Assembly: GCA_021234155.1 (NCBI GenBank)
Contig: JAJEKV010000057.1
Span: forward strand, 4,187,821 to 4,251,820
Direction: 5' to 3'
Origin: Isoetes taiwanensis
Taxonomy: Eukaryota; Streptophyta; Lycopodiopsida; Isoetales; Isoetaceae
Length of the DNA stretch: 64,000 nt
This document shows positions 45,530 through 57,869 of the stretch, piece by piece; the first letter of the stretch is position 1, and every line of letters begins with the position of its first letter. The translations under genes were made by a program, and so were the position numbers. The notes under the pieces are model-generated. The model worked only from the letters and a program-made list of their open reading frames with translations. It was not told the origin of the DNA and made no database searches.

Positions 45530-48500
45530 TAGTTGCATGATATTAACAAGTGTTTTTTATTTGTATCCAAACAAATGAGAAAGCAATATAAGAATATAAC
45601 TCCACCAAATTATAGACTAATGTGCACATATGGGTTGTTATATCATATGAAGATGTACATACTTGTTGTATACAAATAGATATTGCATCCTATAGGTACT
45701 AGCCAATTACAAGTTTCCCATTTATTTCTATATGTCATGTTTAAAATGATAAGTTCCCCATCTAAATTGTTTGAATTTAACACCAAATGTCTATAGTTGA
45801 AGTTCTATTATTCGGAGGGATTATGTTTCTTACAGACTCCATTGGTATTAGGACTTGCTTAACAATTTGTGGCTTTGTTAAGGAATACATGGCGGAGCAT
45901 AAAACATTGTTGGCCAAAGGCTCGAGATTTGAGACTGTCTTGGTCAATTGACTAACTTAAAAACTATATGGCGTTATTAGATTAAAATTTTGGCTACGCC
46001 CGCAGATAATGAGTAAATTTGAATTGAAGTTTTACAAGATGAAGACTTAGAGATGCTACCTAATTGGAATTGAATTGGTTTGAAATTGAGTTTGGCTTTT
46101 ATTATCCAAAGATACATAGCATGTAGCATTAAAACATATAAGGTTTGAGGAATTCTTGATACTAATAAGACTGTAGAAAAAGTTTCAGTTTTCATGCCAA
46201 CCAAGGTTGAAATACTATGTCTACAACCGATGAGATTATGCACTCCACTCTAGAAGCACTTAGACATAAGGTTCGAAAAAGATAAAAGATATGTACTATT
46301 CCTCCCAAGGTGAAAATGGGCCAATTTAAATTATGTTGGAATCTTGATTGATATTTTTTGATATAAAAGTAAGGGGGAAAAAGAGTTTAAATTTTTCCTT
46401 AGGACCTAAAAGGCGTAAAAAGGCTTAGACATTTGGACATGACATCAACAACTTCAACACTTTTATCTTCCAACTTTTTGGTAGAGGCATATTGAAATGC
46501 TTTGAAAGGATGAAGGATGAGGAGAATCCATTAATATTTTGTTTGGTGCTTTGAGGTGAAGGAGAAGCACTCAAATAGGCTGGTTGCAAGGTCATTAGCT
46601 TTTCGAGTTGTTTAGCAAATGTCGGATAGGTTCTAATCGTGCATCAATTTTCCATTGTTTGTTACCTTCGTCAGTGGACCATATCTTCAATGTTCTAACC
46701 CTATTTTTATATGTTTCTTTGCACTGTAGTACAGCTACTTGCAGTTGCTGAAAACATTTTAAATAGGTATGAATTGGAGTTGAATTTTCTTTCTTAGTCG
46801 TTTAGGCTTCTTGAGTAGTACAACTACTCAATAAGAAGCAGCTAGGAAGATGACCAATGGAACACAGTAAGTTCTGTTTTATAGTATTTAATTTATAGTG
46901 CCATCTCAAATTGACTCTTGAGGCATGTTATTAATAGATTTGCTCGCAGATTATCTGGCATAAAAGAGAGTCTTCTTAGTATTTCACGGACAACAAAACA
47001 TGGCACACTATTTTGTAAGAAGTACAGATAACTATGCATTCACCTATATCTCTCTTAATGTTAGAAAACATTACAATATCTTGAACCAAAACTACGGTAG
47101 ATCATCCACAACATCGACCTTTAACGTATGAGCTGATTTGTGGCTTATCTCTTAGTTCAAGCATTTTAATACGCAGATTCAGAAGTATTCTCGTGGGGAA
47201 GAAAAGGTTATGATTTGGGGCTATTGGACATCTATTTACTGCTATATGAGCTGGAAATGATGTTGTGTATTGGCAAAAGAAAAAAATGAAGCATTTGTCT
47301 GCTTGCCTTAATTTTTTGCAATGTTAAATAGTTGGTGGCCAGGTTGTTCCTATCCCATTTTAAGGTGCATGAATTTAGGCTCTTGAATGGTCAAGTGAGA
47401 TCATGTTCGTTCGTAGTATCAATAAATGAAAATGAAGCTTCTACAGGAGCTTCACGTAGTTCATACTAGTGGGATAATGAAAAAGAACATAGTCCTTCAA
47501 GCTCTCTGTGCAAATTAGCTGTTATATAGTGAGACACTCTTGAATTACTATTGTGCCTATTGTGCTAGACATCAGAAGTATGCACGAAAGGAAAGGGACG
47601 TTGCTTCCAACTTACATGGCACATATTTGCTAGGATTAGAGTTTTCCAGGCCTCATGAGGTATCTCTATGGAAAATAATGATCTCACACATGAATCGGAT
47701 TAATAGAACATTTCACAAAAGGATGGAAAGGACAGGGTGGAAAAGGTGTCGACATAGAAAACATGCAAATTTTAGAGCTACATACAACATTTTGGAAAGT
47801 CTTTTCTCAAAGGTTTGCGAGAGGAAAGTCTTTTCCGAAGCACGAGTTTACAAGAGGAGCTAAACAATACGCAATTTGTCTTGGGAATATGCTCACTTGG
47901 GGCACATCTAATCCGTTGTTATCTAAAGATCAATTCAGAGCTGAGAATACATTTGAACTGACAGCTTAGGAACAAACTTAGGCACATAATTGAAAGGCGT
48001 CCAAGACCATTCTCTACACTTCCCTCAACATTTGAAATGCATATAACGCATGGAAGCATGCATGGATCAAAAGCCAAAATCCAAGCTTCGAATTTCTTGC
48101 CACCACAAGCTTCAGTAAACTAAACTAGATGCACCAATGGGTCTTCCAACGGGTAATTATTAAATTCGAATTTGGATTTGGAACCTAATTACCACCTCAA
48201 TGGAATCGTGTGTTGAAAGTTATATTTTATCCAACATGAAATTTTAGCCACGTAGGGATAGTGGAATCTCTCATTAACAAATTCAACCGGCAACTACTTT
48301 TTCGAACCCAAGCAATTATAATAGTGGAAGAAAAACCTGTGAATGAATTGTTGAAGCAATCCATGCATGACCTGCCTGCTCCTATGGACGAAGCAGCTGA
48401 CTGCAAGCAAAATTAGCGTCGGCCTTCCATTCGACCTGCTCGGTGCAAGCAGCCGACACCGCAGGTAATAATATTCGTAGCGATTGAATGCTAGCAAGGT

Positions 48501-48560
48501 TTGCCCTAACCCAAAATCGATTTCAATGTTCGCTCACACACAGTAATGTTCTCGGAATCA
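45530..48560. other. Repeat copy and sparse sequence
   Basis: 46424-46656 and 47027-47068 are pieces of the dispersed repeat also seen at 42254-42545. A 107-codon frame at 47540-47863 (+) is basic and unrecognised. Otherwise AT-rich with no coherent coding. Confidence 0.4.
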
Positions 48561-48689
48561 AGTCGTCAATTCTTTTACATTAAAAATCCAGAGGCCGATG
48601 GCGCACCGTGTTTGCAGGTATGTCCCAAGAACCATTAAGTTCACAATGTAAAAATCTAGTTTAGACTTCCCTTAAGTTGTGGATTTTAA

Positions 48690-50303
48690 ATGAGGTCAAA
48701 GCAGCAACATGAAACCAGCATAACTAGGGATGCTGCTTATAAATTGGTCTGTGAGTGTATTAAACAACGAAACTTAAATGTTGGGAGGCATGCTAAGTCG
48801 TTGATCATCCAGAATGGATTGGATACGGTTGCTGTCTTGGCTGATCATCTCATTCGTCTATTTGCTGTGTGTGGAGATTTGTTTGAAGCCAATCATGCGT
48901 TTAACAGAGTACTCAAGCCGAGTCAGTATACATGGAGTGCAATAATAGATGTTCATGCCAGATTTGCTAAAGGTCAGTTAGCTCTTCAGATTTATAATAG
49001 AATGCAGCATGAAGGAATAAAACCAGACAGAGTCATATTGTTAAGCATCTTGAAGGCATGTCGCAGCATTGGCATCACAGAATATGGAAGGGAGATTCAT
49101 CAGCAGATAATTGAGAGTGGGTTCCAGTCCCAAGTTGTTCTGGTAAATACACTTGTTGATACTTATTGCAAATGTGGAAGTTTGACGGAAGCGTACAGCA
49201 TTTTTCACACATTGCTGAACCCAGACATTGTGTCTTGGAGTGCATTAATTGTTGGATTTGCCCAGCATGGAGAAAGTCGGCTTGCCCTCAAATACTACAA
49301 TGCCATGCTGCATGATGGAAAAGAGGTGGGCAAAGTTGCATTCTTAGGAATCTTGAGAGCATGTGGTGGCCTACCTGCAGTAGAGCATGGGAGATGTGTT
49401 CATGAGAAAATCATCGAGAGTAAGCTACAAACGGATATTGATGTTGGGAATACTCTTATTGACATGTACGTAAAATGTGGAAGGTTTGAGGAGGCATTTA
49501 AGGTTCTATATACATTGCCACATTGGGATGTCGTATCATGGAATGCAATTATTGCTGGATATGTACATGTCAATGAGGGCTGTTCTGCACTTGAGTGCTC
49601 TAGGAAAATGCAAAACGAAGGCATAATACCTAATAAGTTTGCACTTTCAAGCATCTTGAAAGCATGTGGTATTGTAGGAGCAATAGATTGGGGCAGGCAC
49701 GTGCATGAGCAGATAATTGGATTTCAGTTTCAATCTAACAACCTTTTGGGGAATACTCTTATTGATATGTATGCTAAATGTGGGAGCATAATAGAGGCAC
49801 ATCAAGTTTTTAAGATGTTATCAAGTCGAGATGTGATGTCATGGGGCTCAATTATTACAGCATATGCCCAGCTTGGCGACATTGGAGTGGCCATGCATTT
49901 TTTCAACGATATGCGAAATTCTGGATTAAGGCCAGATGCTATAGCATACAGTGGTGTACTCACTGCATTCAGTCGGGCTGGCCTGGTTGATGAATCACGT
50001 TGGTATATTAGATTTATGAGAACGTATGATGGCATAAAGCCTGATACTTATCATATTACTTGCATGGTGGATCTTCTGGGATGTAAGGGATGCTTTTGTG
50101 AAGCTGAGGATTTACTGAAAGACACTATACAAGCTGATTTTTCTGCATGCTTTGCATTACTTGGAGCTTGCAGATTATACTGCAATGTGGGGTTAGGGAG
50201 ACGTTGTTTTGATGCCATAGTTCATGTTGATCCTCATTATGCACCAGCTTATACCCTTATATCAAATATATATGCTGATGCTAGGAGGGCAGACAAAACT
50301 TAA
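48690..50303 (+). CDS. PLS-class pentatricopeptide repeat protein, short E domain
   Basis: An intronless 537-residue frame with about 11 PPR motifs in P-L-S order (for example YTWSAIIDVHARFAKGQLAL, NTLVDTYCKCGSLTEAYSIF, GNTLIDMYAKCGSIIEAHQVF), then an E1-type segment (YHITCMVDLLG.KG...EAEDLL, FALLGACRLYCNVGLG) and LISNIYADARR before the stop. E2/E+ and DYW are missing; the protein ends where E2 should begin. PLS proteins recognise organellar RNA, mostly for C-to-U editing, so a partner deaminase would be required or the gene is truncated. No clear targeting peptide. Alternative start: ATG 48598 with a short intron (donor at 48618, acceptor near 48694) would add six residues. Confidence 0.88.
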   Translation: MRSKQQHETSITRDAAYKLVCECIKQRNLNVGRHAKSLIIQNGLDTVAVLADHLIRLFAVCGDLFEANHAFNRVLKPSQYTWSAIIDVHARFAKGQLALQIYNRMQHEGIKPDRVILLSILKACRSIGITEYGREIHQQIIESGFQSQVVLVNTLVDTYCKCGSLTEAYSIFHTLLNPDIVSWSALIVGFAQHGESRLALKYYNAMLHDGKEVGKVAFLGILRACGGLPAVEHGRCVHEKIIESKLQTDIDVGNTLIDMYVKCGRFEEAFKVLYTLPHWDVVSWNAIIAGYVHVNEGCSALECSRKMQNEGIIPNKFALSSILKACGIVGAIDWGRHVHEQIIGFQFQSNNLLGNTLIDMYAKCGSIIEAHQVFKMLSSRDVMSWGSIITAYAQLGDIGVAMHFFNDMRNSGLRPDAIAYSGVLTAFSRAGLVDESRWYIRFMRTYDGIKPDTYHITCMVDLLGCKGCFCEAEDLLKDTIQADFSACFALLGACRLYCNVGLGRRCFDAIVHVDPHYAPAYTLISNIYADARRADKT

Positions 50304-50309
50304 ACACAA

Positions 50310-51840
50310 AGAACATATTCAAAATATAACATATTTTTTTCTATTACACCTTCCATCTGGATTGGTGGCAGCGCCATTGGCTGCGATGGAACTACAACAA
50401 CCTGTATAAAGTAACCAGTACCTGGGGATTCTGTTTGGTTACTTTGCATCGAGCCATTGTTCTGTTGTTCATTCACATTGACGAGTAGGTATATCATATG
50501 TCATGGGATTTGAACCTGCCTTGACAGCTGAATCACAGGTATTGCAACCTACACATGCACCCTTGTTGGAATCCTTTTTACTCTATAAAATTTTGGGAGT
50601 ATTGGAACATATTGTTATTTAGAGATGACATGTCCAATAGTTTCTTTTTGCTGTTTGGTCGAGCAATTAAGTTTAGAATTGCTCCTAAATTAATGCTGGA
50701 AAGAATGGTGGCGTTTGCTTTCGATTCTAGGCACTGCTCTAATTTGTAACAAGGAAAAGCTCGTAATGCAAGAGTGCTTTTTACTGTTGATCTATTCTGT
50801 TTTCTATGCTTATCAAGCAGTTGGCTGTGTAAGAAGAAAGAAAGCGTTTCCATGGAATTTGCTTTCTTAAGGATTTCCCTGCGCCATTTCGCAAAGTATT
50901 TCTTCAACTTGACAAGATCTTGGGTTTTTTTCTCTTTCAAAGGAAGAGTGCATATGTTTGAGAACCACAATTGAGCTTATTTTCTCCGAAAGGTGAAGCA
51001 TCTTTATCATATTATGAAGTCTGCTTGAACTAACAGATCCGACTAGAAGAATCAACTTTCGCTGTTTCTGGATATTAGAGGGAGAATTTAAATTGAGAGC
51101 CCAGGTTGAGATTTTGAGGTTTGGGGCTGATCTGCTACAAATCCAGATATCATCTTAATCTTAAACAGAATTTCTGAAGATTCGATAGACTTTGGCTTGG
51201 ACATCAATTGAACCATCATATACCAACATTGGCAGGAAGGTGAGTGGCTGGTATTTTGTATCAGGCAGTTGATTAGAGGGATGCCTCCAATGATTGCATA
51301 GTAGACTCTGGGTGGTATGAAGCACATGCCTGGAGATTTAAGTTTCATTTACAGGACCAAGAATATAAATGTGATATTCCATTTTTAAGAGCCAAAAACA
51401 CACGGCGTTTACAGATTACTGGAAATCACATCAATTTAATCATTGTTCCCAGATGGAAATTCAACAAGTCAGGTCTTAATGCTTAATCCTTGATGCAAAG
51501 GTAAATACAGATGGAAGGCTACATCATGGGTTGTGCAAATTTTGTGATGGTAAAGTCGAGAGCATGGTTATCAAAGACCAAACTCTGGAGGCGATTTGGC
51601 ATGTTAGACATGTGTAAATTCCAAAAGCATGGTATGCATTTGCCATCGACAGTTAATTATCAACATGGGATCTTCAACATGTCTCTGCAAGATTTGATAA
51701 CAATGCCTGCGCCACTACTTGGAAACTATCCAAAAGAATACTAGGAGGTACAAAAAAGTTTCTTTTGTTTTTAAACTGATTGATGGGTTCGATGATCTTT
51801 ACATTTTGTAATATGTTTCGACTTTGGACCTGGGGTTCTG
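50310..51840. other. 3' flank of the PPR gene; unassigned frames
   Basis: A 130-codon minus-strand frame (50578-50970) and a 77-codon plus frame (51511-51744) are open but unrecognised. No repeats are obvious. Confidence 0.35.
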
Positions 51841-51869
51841 GAAGAGAGTGATTAATTTAAGTTAAGTCA

Positions 51870-52640
51870 AGTTATATAGAGCCTTCTAGCTCAAGTCCAT
51901 GTATTATGCTCTGATGTGTCAAGTATGCCTAAATTTCTAGTGTATTTGTTTTGTATTTCTTGCATAGATTCACCATAATTTGAACCAGAATATCCTTACC
52001 GGTTCTAATCTGCTCTAAGCCTAAGTATTTCTTTGTCCATTCTCGTGTTTTGTCTTTACAGAGAAAGTTTCAGCCTTGTTACAGTAAAGTTCAACAACTT
52101 GTTCAGGTATGTCAACAGTTGTAGTTGGAGAATAAAGAGCTCAGGGAATGGGTAGCTTTCTATGAGTCAGCTTCTAGCTCTGGATTGAGGAAATCAGAGT
52201 AAGATTAGCTTGCCTAAGAAGTTAGACGATACTCGGTCCAAGCTTCGTGGTTTCTTGAACCAGATTTGGTTTGTGATATAGCTCCATCCTCTTAGATATC
52301 CCATGGGTCAGGATCATGGAAAAGAGAATGATGGTTCTCTGCGCCTAGTCGTTCATTATCTGGCCTCAATAAAATCACAATGTTGAATTAGTATCGACTT
52401 CCTCTGATCCCATAGTTATTGGAGCGGCTCCATGATACGTGCTATTATACAAAGATTGATTTTCGTAGTGCTTATAATCTTATCTGGATCTATGAGGTTG
52501 ATGAGCAAACAACATTGTTTTATGTTAGATATGGCTATTTTGGTTACACAATTATGCCATTTGGACTTACCAATGCCTCAGCAGTGTTCCAACATATGGT
52601 CAATGATATTTTTCGGGAGTTTTTAGGTGATAGTTGATTT
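51870..52640 (+). mobile_element. Ty3 family A, copy B (internally deleted)
   Basis: LTR-like debris (GCCTTCTAGCTCAAGT, 51888) leads to the start of gag (QQL.LENKELREWVA, ~52110), which jumps at about 52300 straight to RT ([50 protein letters not shown]) and ends at ~52640. Gag core, protease and everything after RT are missing. Several stops. Confidence 0.8.
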
Positions 52641-52753
52641 TTTTGGGGAATGGAGACGCTTCCTTAAAAGATTCCCTCATAAGGTCACAATATTACCAAT
52701 CATCAAAGTCTAGAATATTTTTCTGTTTGTTTTAGTGCACAAAACGGATGTCC

Positions 52754-52825
52754 GAAAGGAAAAGTAGAAGAAAGCCTAATGAAGATATTGAAAGGAAAAG
52801 TAGAAGAAAGCCTAATGAAGATATT
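52754..52825 (+). repeat. 36-bp tandem duplication
   Basis: Two identical copies of a purine-rich unit (GAAAGGAAAAGTAGAAGAAA...) start at 52754 and 52790. Confidence 0.9.
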
Positions 52826-53106
52826 GAATGTGACCTCTAGAATGAGCGGATGACCAAAGCAATTGACACAAACAGAGAAACCACGTGATGGCATGATGAT
52901 AGAAGTAAGTTATTAGCTACAAAATATGGTGACCATTAGGATATTATGTTTGTACATCGAAAGATAGTTGTCACACAGACAGAAAAGGTAGTGATATGAG
53001 GCAAGGTTTGAACTCACAACTTTTAATTGTAAGCCACGCACATTTGCCAACAAAGCTACATGTGTTTTTTGAAGATATCCTCTTGCATCTCTCTTATGTG
53101 CACAGT

Positions 53107-55290
53107 TGTTTCTAGGAGGTTCTAAAATATTCCAGAACCTACATGCATATACGGCTCTTGGTCTGATCTTATTCATTAGTGTGGTGCGATCTTGACTGCT
53201 GATCTAGATATATATAGAGGCCTCTCATTCTTGTAGAACCATTCCAGTTCAACACCAGTCTTAAGCCTTCTAGCTCAAGTTCCTGTATTTTGCTCTGTTA
53301 TAATAAGTGTAATCAGTTTTTCAGAGTATTCTTTGTGTATTTCTTGCATATTTTCTCTTGTTTTCGCGTAGGTTTGCAACAGTTTGAACAGTAATTCCCT
53401 TAACAGTTCTACTCTGGTCTGAGCTTAAAGTATTCAAACTTGGTACACCAAAGTTCAATAATTTGTTCATGTATATCATTGACAATTGACAGTAAAGAGC
53501 TCAGGGAATGGGTAGCTTTCCATGAGTCAACTTCCAGCTCTGATTGAGGACATTAGAGCCTAAAATTAACTTGCTCAAGAAGTTTGACGACATTCGGTTC
53601 AAGCTTCTATGCATCTGAATTTTGTCAAATTGCTATAGATACTACTTGGAATGATGTTTTGCGATTATTTTGGAAGGGGCTTGTGTGAGGATGTCAAGGT
53701 TATGCTATTGTATCCCAAGACATTAGCTATCAAATTTGTAGTTCGTTGTGTTAAACAACTTTTTGTAAGCAAGCGGAAAAGATATAGTGAGGCCTTTTCA
53801 GTCCCACAAGGGCCTGTAGCGCCGCCTGTCCCAGTTCCATATATAGAGGCCATCAAGCCCGGCCCAAGCCTATGCAGATTGATCGCGTTGTTATTTTGGG
53901 TTTCTTCTCTGCAGTGGAGAAGCAGCATCGAGTGGAGGCTAATGTATACCAATTTGCAGTGGGGCCAGATACGTTGCTCGAGGGTGTTCTATGAAGCGAA
54001 CTTTGGGGTTGAAAAACTTGAAGGGCCGGTCCGAGTAGTAGGAGTCTCTCGATGGCTGGCCGACATTTGTCAGACTCTTTTCATATCCGACGAAGGGTTT
54101 ATTCCTTCCGATAAGGTTAATAAAAAATTTCTGATCTCTATATCATTGGAGCCTAAAGTTGTGAAGTTGGATGCTCGGCGCAACTCGATAGTGGTGTGGA
54201 TGCTTGTTTATGAATAGTGTGTTTGCTTCTAAGTATGCCATCTCTAGACTTAGGCTCGAGCACCTCGGGTCTATTGGCGTGGTTGATGGACGTGAGATCT
54301 CCTAAGGCACAGTCACAGAATATACTGCACTTCTTTTGATTCTATTTAAGAGTGTCTTGTAACATTTCCTTCAATCTCATTGCTAGCCCATATGTGCAAG
54401 TAGGTTTGGGTCTTCCTTAGCTCCAGTTATATAACCCACAGATTAACTTGCGCTTTAGATATTCATGTTAGTGCTTCTATCAAGTTCCTTTGCAGTTCTC
54501 GCGTCTGAGCTTCGGTTCCTGTTTTTGCTTTGAATCCTGATCCTGTTCTTGTCTTTGCTTCAGTCATGTTCTAGATTTCACCTATGTTTCAGATGCTATT
54601 CCAATTTTTTGCACATGGCTGAGTGCATATTCTTGTTTCTATTTTTATCTCTACTCCTACTCCTATCCTGTTCAGGTTCCTTTCTTGTGGAGTTTTTTCA
54701 TCCCAATCACGCCTTCAATTCTATATTTGAAGGTTTCTTTTCAAGAGTTCATTAAATCTAGAAGGAAGAATCTAGTTTAGTATTTGCAATCTAGGTTCAT
54801 TCATTGATTAGCTCTACATAGATAAAGCCTACATCAACAATCCTAGACAAATATGGCTACTTTTCTGACATTTTTGACAAAGTCAAGACTAGCAAGCTTC
54901 TAAAGCATCGTCCATGTGATTGTCCTTGTGATTGTCCTTATGATCCGCAGCCTGAGGCCATGTCGGCATATGGTCCTATATATGGTTTGATTGAGTTGGA
55001 GGTTTTGTGGGATTATATTGAGGAGAATCTAGTTACTGGCTTCATCTGATATTCTCGCTCCCCTGATGGAGCTTTAATTTCTTTTGTCAGAAAGAAGGAT
55101 GGTTGTTTGCATCTAGTTGTTGACTATCGTGGCCTCGATAAAATCACAGTGCCGAATCCCTAGAGTTTTGGAACGGCTCCAAGGTGCACACTAATTTATA
55201 AAGATTGATCTTCGTGATGTCTACAATTTTGCTCAGATCCGTGAGGGTGATGAGTGAAAGGCTATGTTTAATTCTGTATAGCCATTCTGT
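53107..55290 (+). mobile_element. Ty3 family A, copy C
   Basis: LTR at 53107-53381 (TGTTTCTAGG...TTTGCAACA, with TATATATAGAGG near 53210); gag start near 53440; gag core FGRGLCEDVKVMLL at ~53665; a VRVVGVSRWLADI segment before the protease region at ~54030; a Pro/Val-coding linker from ~54480; then SDIFDKVKTSKLLKHRP, YGPIYGL, YIEENLVTGFI and [18 protein letters not shown] to ~55150, with RT debris to 55290. Frameshifts and stops throughout. Protease active site not preserved. Confidence 0.82.
53120..53137 (+). promoter_or_regulatory. Heat shock element, degenerate, in copy C LTR
   Basis: TTCTAAAATATTCCAGAA keeps three of the four TTC/GAA units at the position of the perfect element in copy A, with one GAA changed to AAA. 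It is about 70-75 bases upstream of the TATATATA box. Confidence 0.6.
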
Positions 55291-55302
55291 TGATACAGTG
55301 AT

Positions 55303-55950
55303 TTGGACCATCATTTCTTACCATATGATCTATACAAAGCAGCTTTTATTTTCTTTGTCCATACGAAATCAACAGATATCGTCGACATCATTTGCAACGT
55401 TTATGACGGTGGTACAAGACACAAATTTGACATGAGAGAGATCCCTAAACATACCATCACATCCTTGGACGAGAGCTACTTCTGGAACCACATATTTAGC
55501 GTTTATTTATCTAATACTCAATTATAACATTAATAACATTTAGAGCTGGACAAGCGTAACCCGTTGGAATGATCTTGCTTTACAATGGGACAAATTATGC
55601 CAACTCCTTGATGAAGCTCCAATATCAACAAGTACACTCCAAGGTTTGTCATATAGCTACATTTATCATGCAACTAAACACATGTATTATAGTGCCAACA
55701 CGTGTATCATTGCCAAATACAAACATCCTTCTCAAAATAATTCTAGATATTCCAGCCGCTCATGGACTACGTATATGGTAACTGTCTAAGGTTTATAATC
55801 TTATATTTTTTTCTAATTTCATGCGCTAACTTATTCAATAATGAAAAGGTATAATCTTGAAGTAAAAAATGCAACATACACGTCTGCTCGAGCAACAACA
55901 TTGCTATATTGTTTTCTCATTGGATGCGGTAGGAGTTTTACCTCGAGCCC
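55303..55950 (+). pseudogene. Unassigned frames downstream of copy C
   Basis: Frames such as DIVDIICNVYDGGTRHKFDMREIPKHT and YNLEVKNATYTSARATTLLY are open and protein-like, with splice-like borders (CAAG/GTTTGT at ~55640). I do not recognise a family. They may be exons of a decayed host gene. Confidence 0.25.
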
Positions 55951-56372
55951 GTCTGGTCATGGCGTGGAGCTTTGCAAGCAAGCCTGCCACTTGCTAATCT
56001 GATAAATGGGTCCTAATTCAAGTATAATTGTAGCTAATGTAAACAGGGGTAGTTATTGAGCAAATATCACAACAGGCACACGGAATGTATGTATTTAAGG
56101 GAATTGACAAGGCAATCGAGGGAATTTATAGAGCAGGGTTCGGGTTGCTGAACCAAGGTGGCGCTTGGGAGTTCCAATCAGGGATTGATTTGAGACCTAT
56201 TTTACTGTGCTGGATTCATTGTTGGCCAAGGGAAAAGGGAATAAGAGGAAAAAAAAACAGAAAGATTTAACCAAGCAAAACATGTGCCGCCCTGCAGATG
56301 CCGCAGAGCAAAGCCTTAGCAGAGCTGTTCGTGCGTGAATAGCAACTGGGGCTGGCAGAATCGGATCTTCTA

Positions 56373-56511
56373 ACAAATCCATGGGAGACCACTCAAGTAG
56401 ATCTTGGTGTGGCATTTTCTGATGCCACCATAAGAGGATGGAATGGATTTCCTATTAACATTTGAATGTTTTGGCTAGTTGGTTAGGCCGGGGTGGTTAA
56501 GGAATATTACA
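56373..56511 (+). repeat. Extra TRIM LTR (degenerate)
   Basis: A third, more diverged copy of the TRIM LTR (GGGAGACCACTCAAGTAGATC ... GGAATATTACA) directly precedes the intact TRIM, giving an LTR-LTR-internal-LTR array. Confidence 0.65.
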
Positions 56512-56514
56512 TAT

Positions 56515-56973
56515 TATAACGGGCCCATGGTTGAACGCTTGAGTATTCGATCCTTGAATATATTTGTGGGGCGTTCCTAAGATGCCAATATAAATGAGTA
56601 GAAGCATTTACTCATAAACATCTAGAAGGTTTTGTCCAGTTGGTTAAGGGCATATTGGTTAAGCACGTTACATTTGGTATCAGAGCAAGTTTCGAGTTCG
56701 AGTCTCCATGGGTGTCTATATGCTTAAGTTTGATAACCTTAATAATCATCTAGTCGGCGGTATATTGGTTAAATCATAATGCTCTGGATGAGCATAGTTC
56801 TAGTGAGAGAGATTGTCACATTTCCACGGTTGACCGCTCAAGTATTCGATCCGTTTTAATATGCCTGTGAGGCGTTCACGAGACGCCAGCATATATGGGT
56901 AAAAGCGACTACTCATAAATGTTTAAATGATTTTGCCCATTTGGTTAAGGGCTTGTCAGTTAGGAACGTTACA
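56515..56973 (+). mobile_element. TRIM-type miniature LTR element with intact primer site
   Basis: LTRs of about 158-160 bases (56515-56672 and 56814-56973) enclose only ~140 bases. The primer-binding site TGGTATCAGAGC at 56675-56686 follows the first LTR by two bases, and the purine tract GTGAGAGAGAT precedes the second. The family is the same as at 21395-21827 (CCAGTTGGTTAAGGGCAT, CTACTCATAAACGTCTAGA). Non-coding and mobilised in trans. Confidence 0.88.
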
Positions 56974-56979
56974 TTGGGA

Positions 56980-57740
56980 TAATATCATACTTAGTAACAA
57001 TAGGGATCTCTAAGGTTGTAAAGGTGGGGTTCATGATACATGATAATGTAGATGCATTTTTTAGTACTTCCTCTACTAAGCTAAGGAGAGAAAACATGAC
57101 AACTCTATTCAAACTTATGGACATGTTTGTTCGACATCTTTCTTCCCCAAATCTTCATTTTTCAGCCCAGTTGAATCCCTTCTTGCATTTTTAGCCTCAA
57201 TCCGGCTCGTCAAAATCATTTTTACTCAAAATCGGTCTAAGAATCATTATATTCTCTTCTGATTGTCCCAAAAATCATTATATTCTCTCCTAGTTTAGGT
57301 GGGTACCTCTGAATCATGCAGGTGGGTACCTCTGTAGCAAAATCCGTGGAATGTCTATTTAGCTCAAACGTCTTTGAAATTGAAGCTATGGCTGCATGCC
57401 ACTGCAATAAGCATAAAAATCTGCCATTATTCATTATATCATTTCCCTCATGTACATCCCATACAATCATCACCCTCTAGGTGCGAGAAATCCGAAGTTT
57501 TTGTGCGAAAATCTGTGACGAGAGCAGAGCTTTGTCACCCCTTCTTCTACTTTGCCAGTTCTTTCTACTACTGCTAGTTGTGAACTAGAGTTGAAGCGCC
57601 AAAACCTAAAGTACCACAACGGAGCAAAAAAAAACTAAATTGCGAAGCATTTGTAGCATAAAAATCGCAGAGCAAGGAGCTTCCATGGCCAAAATGCACT
57701 ACAGCAGCGCCATAGCCGCTGAAATAGCTTCCCAAATATT
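56980..57740. other. No recognisable gene
   Basis: Short frames only; a locally repeated GGTGGGTACCTCTG lies near 57299-57333. Confidence 0.4.
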
Positions 57741-57746
57741 ATATTG

Positions 57747-57865
57747 TGGCTTCAAGGCATATGGTCCTGCATTCCGGCATGGCCGGTGACCCGCTTCCAG
57801 CTACTGCCTGTCGCATGGGCCCCACCAGTCCATGCTGGAATGCAGTCCGATATGCCTTGAAGCCA
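57747..57865. ncRNA. Long hairpin, possible small-RNA precursor or foldback element
   Basis: The left arm 57747-57782 (TGGCTTCAAGGCATAT ... CTGCATTCCGGCATGG) and right arm 57829-57865 pair over about 36 bases with roughly four mismatches, three of them clustered in the middle, around a ~46-base loop. The arms end sharply. That size and shape fits a plant MIRNA foldback, but a MITE or nested transposon inversion is equally possible. I know no miRNA of this sequence, and strand is undecided. Confidence 0.45.
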
Positions 57866-57869
57866 TACA

